A stretch of 64,000 nt of DNA from Streptomyces sp. NRRL F-525 (lineage in GTDB: Bacteria; Actinomycetota; Actinomycetes; Streptomycetales; Streptomycetaceae), in assembly GCF_000716605.1 (NCBI RefSeq), contig NZ_JNXE01000029.1, positions 73,401 to 137,400 on the forward strand. Direction: 5' to 3'. The translations under genes and the position numbers were made by a program. The number at the start of each line of letters is the position of its first letter. The first letter of the stretch is position 1. The notes under the pieces are model-generated. The model searched no databases. It was not told where the DNA came from and saw only the letters and a program-made list of their open reading frames with translations. Below, piece by piece: positions 54,730-62,658 of this stretch.

Positions 54730-55443
54730 ATGACCGGAACGCGCAAGACACTGTGGGGCGCGGTCGCCACCGTCGTGGTGGTGGCCGTCTCCGCGTGCTC
54801 GGCCCAGAGCCGCGCCACGAGCCCGAGGGAGGTCCGCAAACTCGCGGGCAGCGCCCAGGCGTTACAGGCCCGGGAGAGGACGGAGAGCCGCCTGCGGGGC
54901 GTGGCGCGCGCGTACGCCGAGGACACGCCCCTCGCTCTCGGCATGCTCGTCGTGCGCGACACGTGCCGGGGCGGAAGAGCGAAGCAGCTGTTCGACTCGA
55001 ACGGCGACGACACCTACAAGATCAGCTGTTCGATGCAGGTCACCGCGTACTACGGCGCCGCCCCCGACCGGATCGTCTCGGTCCTCGACGGCGTACTCAC
55101 CGCGGGGGACCGCACAGGGTCCGACATCCCGTTCACCAATGACGCCTACGGGGCCGTCGTCGACCGCTACCGCGACCACGCCGGTGCCCTGGAGCAGACC
55201 GAGATGTCCGCTTCGGCGCACACCCTGTCGTGGGACCCGGTACGCGACCATCAGCCACACCTGATGATCCAGGAACCGGACGCCTGCCCCGCCGTCGACC
55301 TCCCCGTGACGCGGTGCACGCGCGAACCAGAGGCCCAGACCGTCGCCGCCCTTCGCAAGCGGTACGGCATGGTGTTCAGGCTCGACCTCACCGAGCCCAA
55401 GTACTACGAGGTGTCCAAAGGGGGGAGGAGCTATACCGGTTGA
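54730..55443 (+). CDS. Putative lipoprotein with TTA codon
   Basis: I do not recognise a domain in this 237-residue protein. The N-terminus is a lipoprotein signal with cysteine at residue 23 (VVVVAVSACSAQ), so it should be anchored outside the membrane. Codon 45 (54862-54864) is TTA, which would need the bldA tRNA, suggesting expression only in late growth or development. The ATG follows AGGGGGAGAG. Four cysteines in the mature part (DTCRGG, YKISCSM, DACPAVD, VTRCTRE) may form disulphides. Its end overlaps the converging membrane-protein gene by 13 bases. Confidence 0.75.
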   Translation: MTGTRKTLWGAVATVVVVAVSACSAQSRATSPREVRKLAGSAQALQARERTESRLRGVARAYAEDTPLALGMLVVRDTCRGGRAKQLFDSNGDDTYKISCSMQVTAYYGAAPDRIVSVLDGVLTAGDRTGSDIPFTNDAYGAVVDRYRDHAGALEQTEMSASAHTLSWDPVRDHQPHLMIQEPDACPAVDLPVTRCTREPEAQTVAALRKRYGMVFRLDLTEPKYYEVSKGGRSYTG

Positions 55444-55868
55444 GACCGCTGGATGTGCTTGACGAGGAGCAGGACGGAGCACCCGACGCAGCAGACCAGC
55501 CCCGCGTACAGCAGGGGCGAGGCCCAGGGCCACACCATCTCGGTGCTGTACCCGCTGCTCCAATGGCACTTGACGGACAGCGGGAAGCTGCCCACGTGCG
55601 TCGATGTCAGGGTGGCGTGCCCCGGGGACTGCCAGCGCACGCCGTCCGGCGTCTTCTCCGCACACAGGTCCAGCGGGTTCGTGAAGGCGAGCCCGTAGTC
55701 GGTTCCGGCCCCGTAGGCGGCGATCGCGGCCCCGCCCCCGAGCACCGCCCAACGGGCCGGCCACGAGGGCTTCTTCGCGGTCACCCACAACCCGTACGCA
55801 GCCGCCCCGAAGGCAACGAGGAAGACCGTGACCACGGGCGGTCCGAAGATCGCGAAGAAAGACACCAT
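55431..55868 (-). CDS. Small membrane protein
   Basis: The 145-residue protein has three or four membrane helices (FFAIFGPPVVTVFLVAFGAA, WAVLGGGAAIAAYGAG, PLLYAGLVCCVGCSVLLLV) and a soluble loop with two cysteines (LDLCAEKT and SVKCHWSSG) that probably pair outside. No family was recognised. The ATG at 55868 has GAGG nearby; a GTG three codons earlier is possible. It converges on the lipoprotein gene and overlaps it by 13 bases, so co-regulation by antisense is possible. Confidence 0.65.
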   Translation of the reverse strand: MVSFFAIFGPPVVTVFLVAFGAAAYGLWVTAKKPSWPARWAVLGGGAAIAAYGAGTDYGLAFTNPLDLCAEKTPDGVRWQSPGHATLTSTHVGSFPLSVKCHWSSGYSTEMVWPWASPLLYAGLVCCVGCSVLLLVKHIQRSQPV

Positions 55869-56144
55869 GTGCCTCACGACATGCCGAGCGGGGGAACGGT
55901 TCCCGGTTTCGCGTGATCGACGTATCGGACCCCGAACCGGTGTTCGCCGTGGTCCGGCAAGCCCTCGAATTCGCCGAACGGTTTCCGCGCGGAGACATCG
56001 GAAAGACGGTTCGCGTCCAGCTCGCCGTAGGCCTCCGTACCAATTGACCCCGGGATAACCAATCGGACCCAGACACGAGACGCCCAGTTCATTCGCACGA
56101 AATGTCCGTGCCGCCTCATAACGGCTAACCCGCTGTTCACGGGG

Positions 56145-57410
56145 ATGGCTCGATTCATACGCAAGGCGGGTGGTCGTGTGCGCGCTAGACACGAGCTGCA
56201 CGTGCTGTCGGTCTACGAGGGGTTCTTCTCCGGAGGAGCCCGCATCGTCCACAGCGACGTCGTACTGGGACTGGTGGAGGGCGGCCAGCACCATACGGTG
56301 CTCAGCATCCACGGAGAAGTACACCGAGAAGCAACCCGGCAGGCCATGGAGAACGACGCCTGCTACCAGCAACTGACCGCGGCCGGCGTCGGCGTCTCGA
56401 CCCTCGGCCGCAGCTTCGGCGGCGGTGACGATCAGGCCACGGTGGGGTTCACCGGGCCCGAACTCGCCGACGCCGCCCGCGCCCTCGCGGACGCCGACGT
56501 CGTCCTGTCGCTCAAGGAGCAGCCGCTCTCCCTGCTGAACCAGGCGGGCCTGCCCCGCCGCCCCGTCGTCGTGTGCCTGCACCGTTCGGACCCCGAACAC
56601 TCGGGCACCGCCCTCGACGAACTCAAGGCCGCCATCGCCGACGGCAAGGTCGTCGCCGCCGTCTGCTGCGCGGAGTCCACCCGCGACGCATACCAGGCCG
56701 CCGGCATCCCGCCCGAGGTCCTCCACGTCATCCCCAACGGCGTGGATCTGCTGCGCTTCCGTCCCGACCCGGCCCGGCGGCTCGCCCTCCGCGCCTCGCT
56801 CGGCATCCCGGACACCGCCCCCGTCGTCGTCTTCGCCGCCCGCTACGCCACGATGAAGAACATCCCGCTCTTCCTTCGCGCGGCCAAGGAATGGCTACGA
56901 CGCGAACCCGCCGGGCATGTCCTGATGTGCGGCGCGGGCATGACCGACCACGACCAGCCCGCCCTCTCCGCCGACATCGACGAGGCCTTCGGGGAGGAGC
57001 GGGCCACGCTCACCGACCGGCTCCATCTCCTCGGCGTACGGCGGGACATGGAGACCGTCTACGCCGGGTCGGACGTCGTCGCGCTGACCTCGTCCTTCGG
57101 CGAGGCCGCACCCCTCTGCCTCATCGAGGGCATGATGTGCGGCGCCGTACCCGTCGCCACCGACGTCGGCGACAGCGCCTCCATCGTCGCCGGACACGGC
57201 ATCGTCACACCCCCCGACCCGGACGCCATCGCGTCGGCCTGGACCGAGGCGGTCATCGGCCGCGCGGAGTTCGCCAAGGCCCACGCCCGCAGCCGCGAAC
57301 GCTTCAGCCGTACGCGCATGATCGCCTCCTACGCCGCCCTCATGGACGGCCTGCACGCGGGACACACGACGACGAGCGCCGCCCCGCCGCCGCTGCCCGA
57401 ACCCCTGTAG
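56145..57410 (+). CDS. GT4-family glycosyltransferase
   Basis: The 421-residue protein has two Rossmann halves. The C-terminal half holds the nucleotide-sugar site: VIPNGVDLLRFRPDPARR, VVFAARYATMKNIPLFLRAA, and the E-x7-E motif in FGEAAPLCLIEGMMCG. It transfers a sugar from a nucleotide donor to an unknown acceptor; a trehalose, glycolipid or antibiotic role cannot be told apart here. The ATG at 56145 has GGGG too close to it, so a GTG at 56178 (VRARHELHVL) is a possible true start. No other cell-envelope sugar genes adjoin. Confidence 0.85.
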   Translation: MARFIRKAGGRVRARHELHVLSVYEGFFSGGARIVHSDVVLGLVEGGQHHTVLSIHGEVHREATRQAMENDACYQQLTAAGVGVSTLGRSFGGGDDQATVGFTGPELADAARALADADVVLSLKEQPLSLLNQAGLPRRPVVVCLHRSDPEHSGTALDELKAAIADGKVVAAVCCAESTRDAYQAAGIPPEVLHVIPNGVDLLRFRPDPARRLALRASLGIPDTAPVVVFAARYATMKNIPLFLRAAKEWLRREPAGHVLMCGAGMTDHDQPALSADIDEAFGEERATLTDRLHLLGVRRDMETVYAGSDVVALTSSFGEAAPLCLIEGMMCGAVPVATDVGDSASIVAGHGIVTPPDPDAIASAWTEAVIGRAEFAKAHARSRERFSRTRMIASYAALMDGLHAGHTTTSAAPPPLPEPL

Positions 57411-57419
57411 GACAGACAT

Positions 57420-57454
57420 GAGGAGGGGCCACCGACCCCCGGTGGCCCCTCCTC
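57420..57454. terminator. Bidirectional hairpin terminator
   Basis: A perfect 14-base-pair stem (GAGGAGGGGCCACC with its complement) and 7-base loop lies between the glycosyltransferase and the converging AbiEi-like gene. Confidence 0.85.
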
Positions 57455-57483
57455 TCCCCTCCTGATCCCGCCCCGGTCCGTCA

Positions 57484-58521
57484 CTACCGGGGCAGCACCA
57501 CGACATACGCGGCCGGATCGCGGTCCGCCGCCGCCATCAGCGCCGTACGGACCACCGCCGCCTGCTGCTCCATCGCGTCCCGGAGCTTCTTCGGGGTGAT
57601 GTGGACGACCGTGATGCCCAGCCGCTCCAGATGCTCGCGCTTGCGGGCGTACTCCGACCAGAGGGCGTCCTCGTCCTGGCGCGGGGCGCGGGTGTCCAGC
57701 TCTACGGCCACCGCCTGCTCGGGCCAGTACGCGTCCAGGCCGCCCAGGTGCGGGCCGCCGGGCAGGCGCAGGTCCACGTTCCAGACCGGGTCGGGGAGGC
57801 CGTGCTCGCTCACCATCCGGTAGAGGCGGTCCTCCGCGATCGCGCGGCCCTCGGCCAGCAGCGAGTCCACCGCGTCCACCACGTGCGGGCGGCTCAGCAG
57901 CTTGGCGTTGTTCAACTCCCGTACCACCGCGGCCGGTTCGCAGTGGCCGCCGCGTACCGCCTCGGTGAGCAGCCCGCGTACCGCGTTCGCGTCCGACAAC
58001 TCGGCCACCGCGTCCGCGAGGGCCCGCGGCACCGGCGCGACCGGGACACCCTTCACCTGCTGCGCGGCCGGGAGCGACGCCGTACGGACGATCCGCGCGC
58101 TGCCCGTCGAGCGCAGTCGGCGCATCCGCGGGACCAGGACGTCGATCTGCTTCAGGGAGGACAGCTCCGGCGCCGACGTGAAGCCGTGCAGGGTCAGCGC
58201 CGCCAGGCCCGTGACCATCGTCTCCGTGTACGTCGGGCGGTGCGGGCCCTCCGCGCCGGGCTGGACCGGGACCCCCGCCGTCCGCTCCCGCGCCGCGTAC
58301 ATCAGCACCGCGTGCAGCCGCTCCTCGCCGGTCGGCGGGCCGGAGTGCAACAGGACGACGCCGGGGAGGAGTTGCTGCCACGGCCCGTCGGGACGGCACT
58401 GCTCGTTCACCTCGGCGGCCGGGACGCCGTGCGCCCGGAGCTGAGCCGTCGTCAGCACGCGGCGGTGCACCTCGGTGAGGTGGCTGAGGGGGCGGGGGGA
58501 GAGCGGGGTGTTGTGGTTCAT
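57484..58521 (-). CDS. AbiEi-like / DUF559-type protein
   Basis: The 345-residue protein has an N-terminal winged-helix part (LTTAQLRAHGVPAAEVNEQC, WQQLLPGVVLLHSGPP), as in AbiEi antitoxins, and a C-terminal very-short-patch-repair-like nuclease fold (YWPEQAVAVELDTRAPRQDE and LERLGITVVHITPKKL). In AbiE systems the antitoxin sits beside an AbiEii nucleotidyltransferase toxin; no such gene is present here. Stand-alone proteins of this type are very common in Streptomyces and their role is unknown. The ATG at 58521 opens the conserved part. Confidence 0.8.
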   Translation of the reverse strand: MNHNTPLSPRPLSHLTEVHRRVLTTAQLRAHGVPAAEVNEQCRPDGPWQQLLPGVVLLHSGPPTGEERLHAVLMYAARERTAGVPVQPGAEGPHRPTYTETMVTGLAALTLHGFTSAPELSSLKQIDVLVPRMRRLRSTGSARIVRTASLPAAQQVKGVPVAPVPRALADAVAELSDANAVRGLLTEAVRGGHCEPAAVVRELNNAKLLSRPHVVDAVDSLLAEGRAIAEDRLYRMVSEHGLPDPVWNVDLRLPGGPHLGGLDAYWPEQAVAVELDTRAPRQDEDALWSEYARKREHLERLGITVVHITPKKLRDAMEQQAAVVRTALMAAADRDPAAYVVVLPR

Positions 58522-58635
58522 GCAACGGGGTTTCCCGCGCCGGATCCGGTCCCTAACCGCTGTTACACGCCCGTCGACAAATCCGGACAACGCGGTACTA
58601 AAGGACAGGCGTTCGGATGCCGAGTAGGCGCCGAA

Positions 58636-58668
58636 AACCCCTGGTCCGGATGGGGTGGACCAGGGGTT
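58636..58668 (-). terminator. Hairpin terminator after second pepN
   Basis: A perfect 12-base-pair stem (AACCCCTGGTCC with its complement) and 9-base loop is followed on the minus strand by TTTT, making it the most canonical terminator of the window. Confidence 0.85.
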
Positions 58669-58727
58669 ACGGGGGCGATTACCTGTATTCAGTAACGGTC
58701 ACGCAGAGGCCAATCGCAGGCCAAGGG

Positions 58728-61334
58728 TCAGCCCTGGGCGCCGTCGGAACCCCGACCCTCGTTGTCCGCCGCCTGCGCCCGCAGCGCCCGCGCCAGGTCG
58801 TCCCGCGACTCCAGCACCAGCCTCCGCAGCGCCGGCGCCGCTCCCTCGTGGGACGTCAGCCACGCGTCCGTCGCGTCCAGCGTCGCCTGCGCGTCCTCGG
58901 CCGCCGGGTACGCCGGGAACAGCCCCCGCACCACGTCCACGCCGATCTGGATCGACCGCTCCGACCACACGCGCTCGATCGCCGCGAAGTACTTCTCCGT
59001 GTACGGCGCGAGCAACTCCCGCTGCGAGGGCTGCGCGAACCCCGCGATGGTCGCCTCGACGAGCGCGTTGGACAGCGCGTCCGACTCCACGACCTGCGCC
59101 CACGCCTGCGCCTTGACGGCCGCCGAGGGGCGGGCGGCCAGGCAGCGGACCTGGTGGCGCTTGCCGGACGCGGTGTCGTCCCGGGCCAGTTCGGCGGCCA
59201 CGACGGCCTCGTCGGCGGCGCCGTGCGCGGTCAGCGGCTCCAGGAACGCCCAGCGCAGCTCCTGGTCCACGGCCAGGCCCTCGATCTTCTCCGTACCCTC
59301 CAACAGGGCGTGCAGCAGGGCGAGTTCCTCCGGCGCCGACGCCACCGACGCGTAGAAACGCGCCCACGCCAGCTGCTGCTCGCTGCCCGGCTCCGCGTCC
59401 CGCAGGTCCCGCAACGCGATGTGCGCCAGGAGCTTCGCGCCGGTCTCGCGCCACCACGGCGGCGAGTAGTTGACCAGCGCCGAGTTCGCCCACGCGTGCA
59501 GCATCTGCAGGACACCGATGTCGGTCTCCCGGCGCCCGAACCGCATCACCAGGTCGATGAAGTCGGGCGCGAGCAGCAGCGCGTCCCGCGTCATGTTCCA
59601 CAGCGCCGACCAGCACAGCGCCCGCGCCATCGGGTCGGTGAGCGCCCCGAGGTGGTCGCGCAGGGTCGCCAACGACACGGCGTCGAAACGGGTCTTGGCG
59701 TACGTGAGGTCCTCGTCGTTGACGAGCACCAGCTCCGGCGCGTCCGCACCGGCCAGCTCCACCACGACCGTCCGCGCGCCCTCGACGTCCACCTCGGCCC
59801 GCTCGTACCGCACGAGACGGCCGTCCTCCATCCGGTAGAGGCCGATCACCACCCGGTGCGGGCGCAGTTCGGGGTGCGACTCCGCCGCCTCCTGCAGCAC
59901 CGTCAGCTCCGCGATACGGCCGCCCTCCACGTCCAACACCACTTGCGGGGTGAGGGAGTTGACCCCGGCCGTCTGCAGCCACGACCGCGACCAGGACGCC
60001 ATGTCCCGCCCGCTCGTCTCCTCCAGCACCGACAACAGATCGCCGAGGCGCGTGTTGCCGTACGCGTTCCGCTTGAAGTAGCGGCGCGCGCCCTCCAGGA
60101 ACGCGTCCTGGCCGACGTACGCCACCAACTGCTTCAGTACGGAAGCCCCCTTGGCGTACGTGATGCCGTCGAAGTTGAGCTTCGCGTCCTGGAGGTCGCG
60201 GATGTCGGCGGTGATCGGGTGCGTGGAGGGGAGCTGGTCCGCGCGGTAGGCCCACGCCTTGCGGCGGTTGGCGAAGCTGATCCAGGCGTCGGTGAAGCGG
60301 GTCGCGCCGACGTTGGCGAACACGCCCATGAAGTCGGCGAAGGACTCCTTCAGCCACAGGTCGTCCCACCACTCCATGGTGACGAGGTCGCCGAACCACA
60401 TGTGCGCCATCTCGTGCAGGATCGTGTTCGCCCGCCCCGAGTACGAGGCCTGCGTCACCTTCCCCCGGAAGATGTACTCCTCGCGGAAGGTGACGAGCCC
60501 CGGGTTCTCCATCGCGCCGAGGTTGTACTCCGGCACGAACGCCTGGTCGTACTTCCCGAAGGGGTACGGGTAGTCGAAGTGCTCGTGGAAGAAGTCCAGG
60601 CCCTGCTTGGTGATCAGGAAGACGTCGTCGGCGTCGAAGTACGGCGCCAGCCCCTTGCGGCACATCGCGCCGAGCGGGATCTCCAGCGTCGTACCGTCCT
60701 CGAAGGTACGGGAGTAGGAGTCCGTCACGTAGTGGTAGGGGCCCGCCGCGAACGCCGTGATGTACGTCGAGATCGGCTTCGTCTCCGCGAACTTCCATAC
60801 GCCGTCGGTCAGTTCGCCGACGCCGTTGCTCCACACCGTCCAGCCCTCGGGGGCCTTCACCTCGGCGCGGAACGGCGCCTTGAGGTCCGGCTGCTCGAAG
60901 TTGGCGAAGACGCGGCGCGCGTCGGCCGGCTCGTACTGCGTGTAGAGGTAGACCTCGCCGTCCTCGGGGTCGACGAAGCGGTGCATGCCCTCGCCGGTAC
61001 GGGAGTACGCGGCCTGCGCGTCGACGATCAGCTCGTTCTCGGCGGCCAGGTCCTCCAGCTGGATGCGCGTGCCGTCGAAGACCGCGCCCGGGTCGAGGTC
61101 CTTGCCGTTGAGCGACAGGGCGGTCACGGCCGGTGCGATCAGGTCCGCGAAGCTCGCCGCGCCCGGCTCGGCGCAGCGGAACCGGATCGTGGTCACCGAC
61201 CGGAAGGTCCGCGGCCCCTCCCCGGCGTCGTCGCCGACCGCCGAGCGCAGGTCGAGGGACACGTCGTACCCGTCGACGGACAGCAGGGCGGCCCGCTCAC
61301 GGGCCTCGTCGCGGGTCAGATTCTCACCGGGCAC
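58728..61334 (-). CDS. pepN: Aminopeptidase N (M1 family), second copy
   Basis: The 868-residue protein is a paralogue of the enzyme at 39248-41824, sharing the same start (NLTRDEARERAALLSVDGYD), exopeptidase motif GAMENPG near 276, zinc site HEMAHMWFGDLVTMEWWDDL near 308 and C-terminal domain. Differences are spread over the whole length, indicating an old duplication. The GTG at 61334 follows GGGAG. It is divergent from the DsbA-like gene 149 bases away. Having two full-length PepN genes suggests different peptide preferences or growth phases. Confidence 0.96.
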   Translation of the reverse strand: MPGENLTRDEARERAALLSVDGYDVSLDLRSAVGDDAGEGPRTFRSVTTIRFRCAEPGAASFADLIAPAVTALSLNGKDLDPGAVFDGTRIQLEDLAAENELIVDAQAAYSRTGEGMHRFVDPEDGEVYLYTQYEPADARRVFANFEQPDLKAPFRAEVKAPEGWTVWSNGVGELTDGVWKFAETKPISTYITAFAAGPYHYVTDSYSRTFEDGTTLEIPLGAMCRKGLAPYFDADDVFLITKQGLDFFHEHFDYPYPFGKYDQAFVPEYNLGAMENPGLVTFREEYIFRGKVTQASYSGRANTILHEMAHMWFGDLVTMEWWDDLWLKESFADFMGVFANVGATRFTDAWISFANRRKAWAYRADQLPSTHPITADIRDLQDAKLNFDGITYAKGASVLKQLVAYVGQDAFLEGARRYFKRNAYGNTRLGDLLSVLEETSGRDMASWSRSWLQTAGVNSLTPQVVLDVEGGRIAELTVLQEAAESHPELRPHRVVIGLYRMEDGRLVRYERAEVDVEGARTVVVELAGADAPELVLVNDEDLTYAKTRFDAVSLATLRDHLGALTDPMARALCWSALWNMTRDALLLAPDFIDLVMRFGRRETDIGVLQMLHAWANSALVNYSPPWWRETGAKLLAHIALRDLRDAEPGSEQQLAWARFYASVASAPEELALLHALLEGTEKIEGLAVDQELRWAFLEPLTAHGAADEAVVAAELARDDTASGKRHQVRCLAARPSAAVKAQAWAQVVESDALSNALVEATIAGFAQPSQRELLAPYTEKYFAAIERVWSERSIQIGVDVVRGLFPAYPAAEDAQATLDATDAWLTSHEGAAPALRRLVLESRDDLARALRAQAADNEGRGSDGAQG

Positions 61335-61483
61335 GGAGCGCTCCCTCGGATGGTGTTCGATCAACGGTGTTCGCTATGCGGTCAGGGCCGATCCTGCCAT
61401 GCGCCCCTGACGGCGGGTACCCGGGAATGAGGTGGCGAGGGGCGGTGTTGCCGTGGGGAAACGGCCGTATTCCGAGGAGCGTC

Positions 61484-62149
61484 ATGTCTGAGACCGCGAC
61501 CACGCCCGCCAAGACCCCCGTGGACTTCTGGTTCGACCCCCTGTGCCCCTGGGCCTGGATGACCTCCCGGTGGGTGCTGGAAGTGGAGAAGGTCCGGGAC
61601 ATCGAGGTCCGCTGGCACATCATGAGCCTGGCGGTGCTCAACGAACCCCGGCTCGACGAGCTGCCCGAGGAGTACCGCGAGCTGCTCGCGACCAAGGCGT
61701 GGAAGCCGATCCGCGTGGTCACCGCCGCCTGGCAGAAGCACGGCTCGGACATCCTGGGCCCGCTCTACACCGCGCTCGGCACCCGCATCCACAACAACGG
61801 CGAGGGCCCGACCGTCGAGGCCGTCGCCGGCGCGCTCGCGGACGTCGGCCTGCCCGCCGACCTGATCGACTACGCGGACCAGGAGGACTTCGAGTTCGAC
61901 GCCGAGCTGCGCGCCTCCCACAAGGAGGGCATCGACAAGGTCGGCCAGGACGTCGGCACCCCCGTCATCGCCGTCCCCGGCCCCGACGGCGAGCAGATCG
62001 CCTTCTTCGGCCCGGTCGTCACCCCCGCCCCCAAGGGCGAGGAGGCGGCCCGCCTCTGGGACGGCACGGTCGCGGTCGCCTCGGTCCCCGGTTTCTACGA
62101 GCTGAAGCGCACCCGTACGAAGGGCCCGGACTTCAGCAACCTGGTGTAA
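61484..62149 (+). CDS. DsbA-family protein, mycothiol-dependent nitroreductase type
   Basis: The 221-residue protein has a thioredoxin fold with a helical insertion and the motif DPLCPWAW, in which only C21 of the CxxC pair is present. Mycobacterial Rv2466c, a mycothiol-dependent member, has a CPWC motif. The remaining motif VGTPVIAVPGPD is the cis-Pro loop. It probably reacts with mycothiol or acts as an isomerase in the cytoplasm, since it lacks a signal peptide. The ATG follows GAGGAGC. Confidence 0.88.
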   Translation: MSETATTPAKTPVDFWFDPLCPWAWMTSRWVLEVEKVRDIEVRWHIMSLAVLNEPRLDELPEEYRELLATKAWKPIRVVTAAWQKHGSDILGPLYTALGTRIHNNGEGPTVEAVAGALADVGLPADLIDYADQEDFEFDAELRASHKEGIDKVGQDVGTPVIAVPGPDGEQIAFFGPVVTPAPKGEEAARLWDGTVAVASVPGFYELKRTRTKGPDFSNLV

Positions 62150-62161
62150 GCACGGCGGCGC

Positions 62162-62395
62162 TCACTCCGGGGCGGCGGCCTTCTCCTCACGGAACTTCTC
62201 GGGGAGATCGCCGCCGCCCCGCGCGTTGTACGCGGGCTGGTACCGCACACAGCCCTTCACGGCGCAGCGCCACAGATCCCCCACGTAGTGCCGGGGCCCT
62301 TTTTCCTCCCGGACGGCGGCCTTCTCGGCGTCGGCCAGCTGCTGGAAGTCCTGCCACCCATGGCAGTTCGGGCACCACCGTCGAAGCACCGTCAT
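62162..62395 (-). CDS. Small zinc-ribbon-like protein
   Basis: The 77-residue protein has a first cysteine pair CPNCHGWQDF near residue 8 and a second, WRCAVKGCVRYQP, near residue 43, which together could bind a zinc ion. No domain name could be assigned; similar small proteins appear in many Streptomyces. The ATG at 62395 follows GAGGAGG at good distance. It converges on the DsbA-like gene with 12 bases between. Confidence 0.7.
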   Translation of the reverse strand: MTVLRRWCPNCHGWQDFQQLADAEKAAVREEKGPRHYVGDLWRCAVKGCVRYQPAYNARGGGDLPEKFREEKAAAPE

Positions 62396-62465
62396 CAACT
62401 CCTCCTCGCCACGCACGGCCAGGCCGGTAGTACACCGCGAATCGCGGACGCCCGCCCCCGGAATC

Positions 62466-62658
62466 ACCGGCTTCGGTGGCGTGCGGCCGTCGGGTGAGCG
62501 CGGCCGTCGGGTGAGCGAGGTGGTTCTCGAACTCCTTGGCGTAGTACGTGGCTTGCCCTGCGTTCGGCGTCATCGGCTTCGGTGGCGTGCGGCCGTCAGG
62601 CGCGCCAAGTGGTCCTCGAACCCCTTGGCGTAGAACGCGGCCCGCCCCGCGTCCGGCT
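62466..62658. repeat. Tandem duplication of the kinase gene 3' end
   Basis: Bases 62572-62658 (end of the FGGY kinase gene) and 62466-62571 (outside it) are diverged copies. Both begin CGGCTTCGGTGGCGTGCGG and both carry CTTGGCGTAG and a GGCTTG/GGCCCG block. On the minus strand, kinase-like AFYAKGFEDHLARLTAA recurs as TYYAKEFENHLAHPTAA. The outer copy also has an internal 17-18 base duplication (CGGCCGTCGGGTGAGCG twice). It is a decayed duplicate, not a gene. Confidence 0.75.

Noticed and set aside
58617..61430. 937-codon plus-strand frame opposite the second pepN
   Set aside because: Shadow of a well-supported aminopeptidase; composition is Arg/Val/Gly-rich and no domain is seen.
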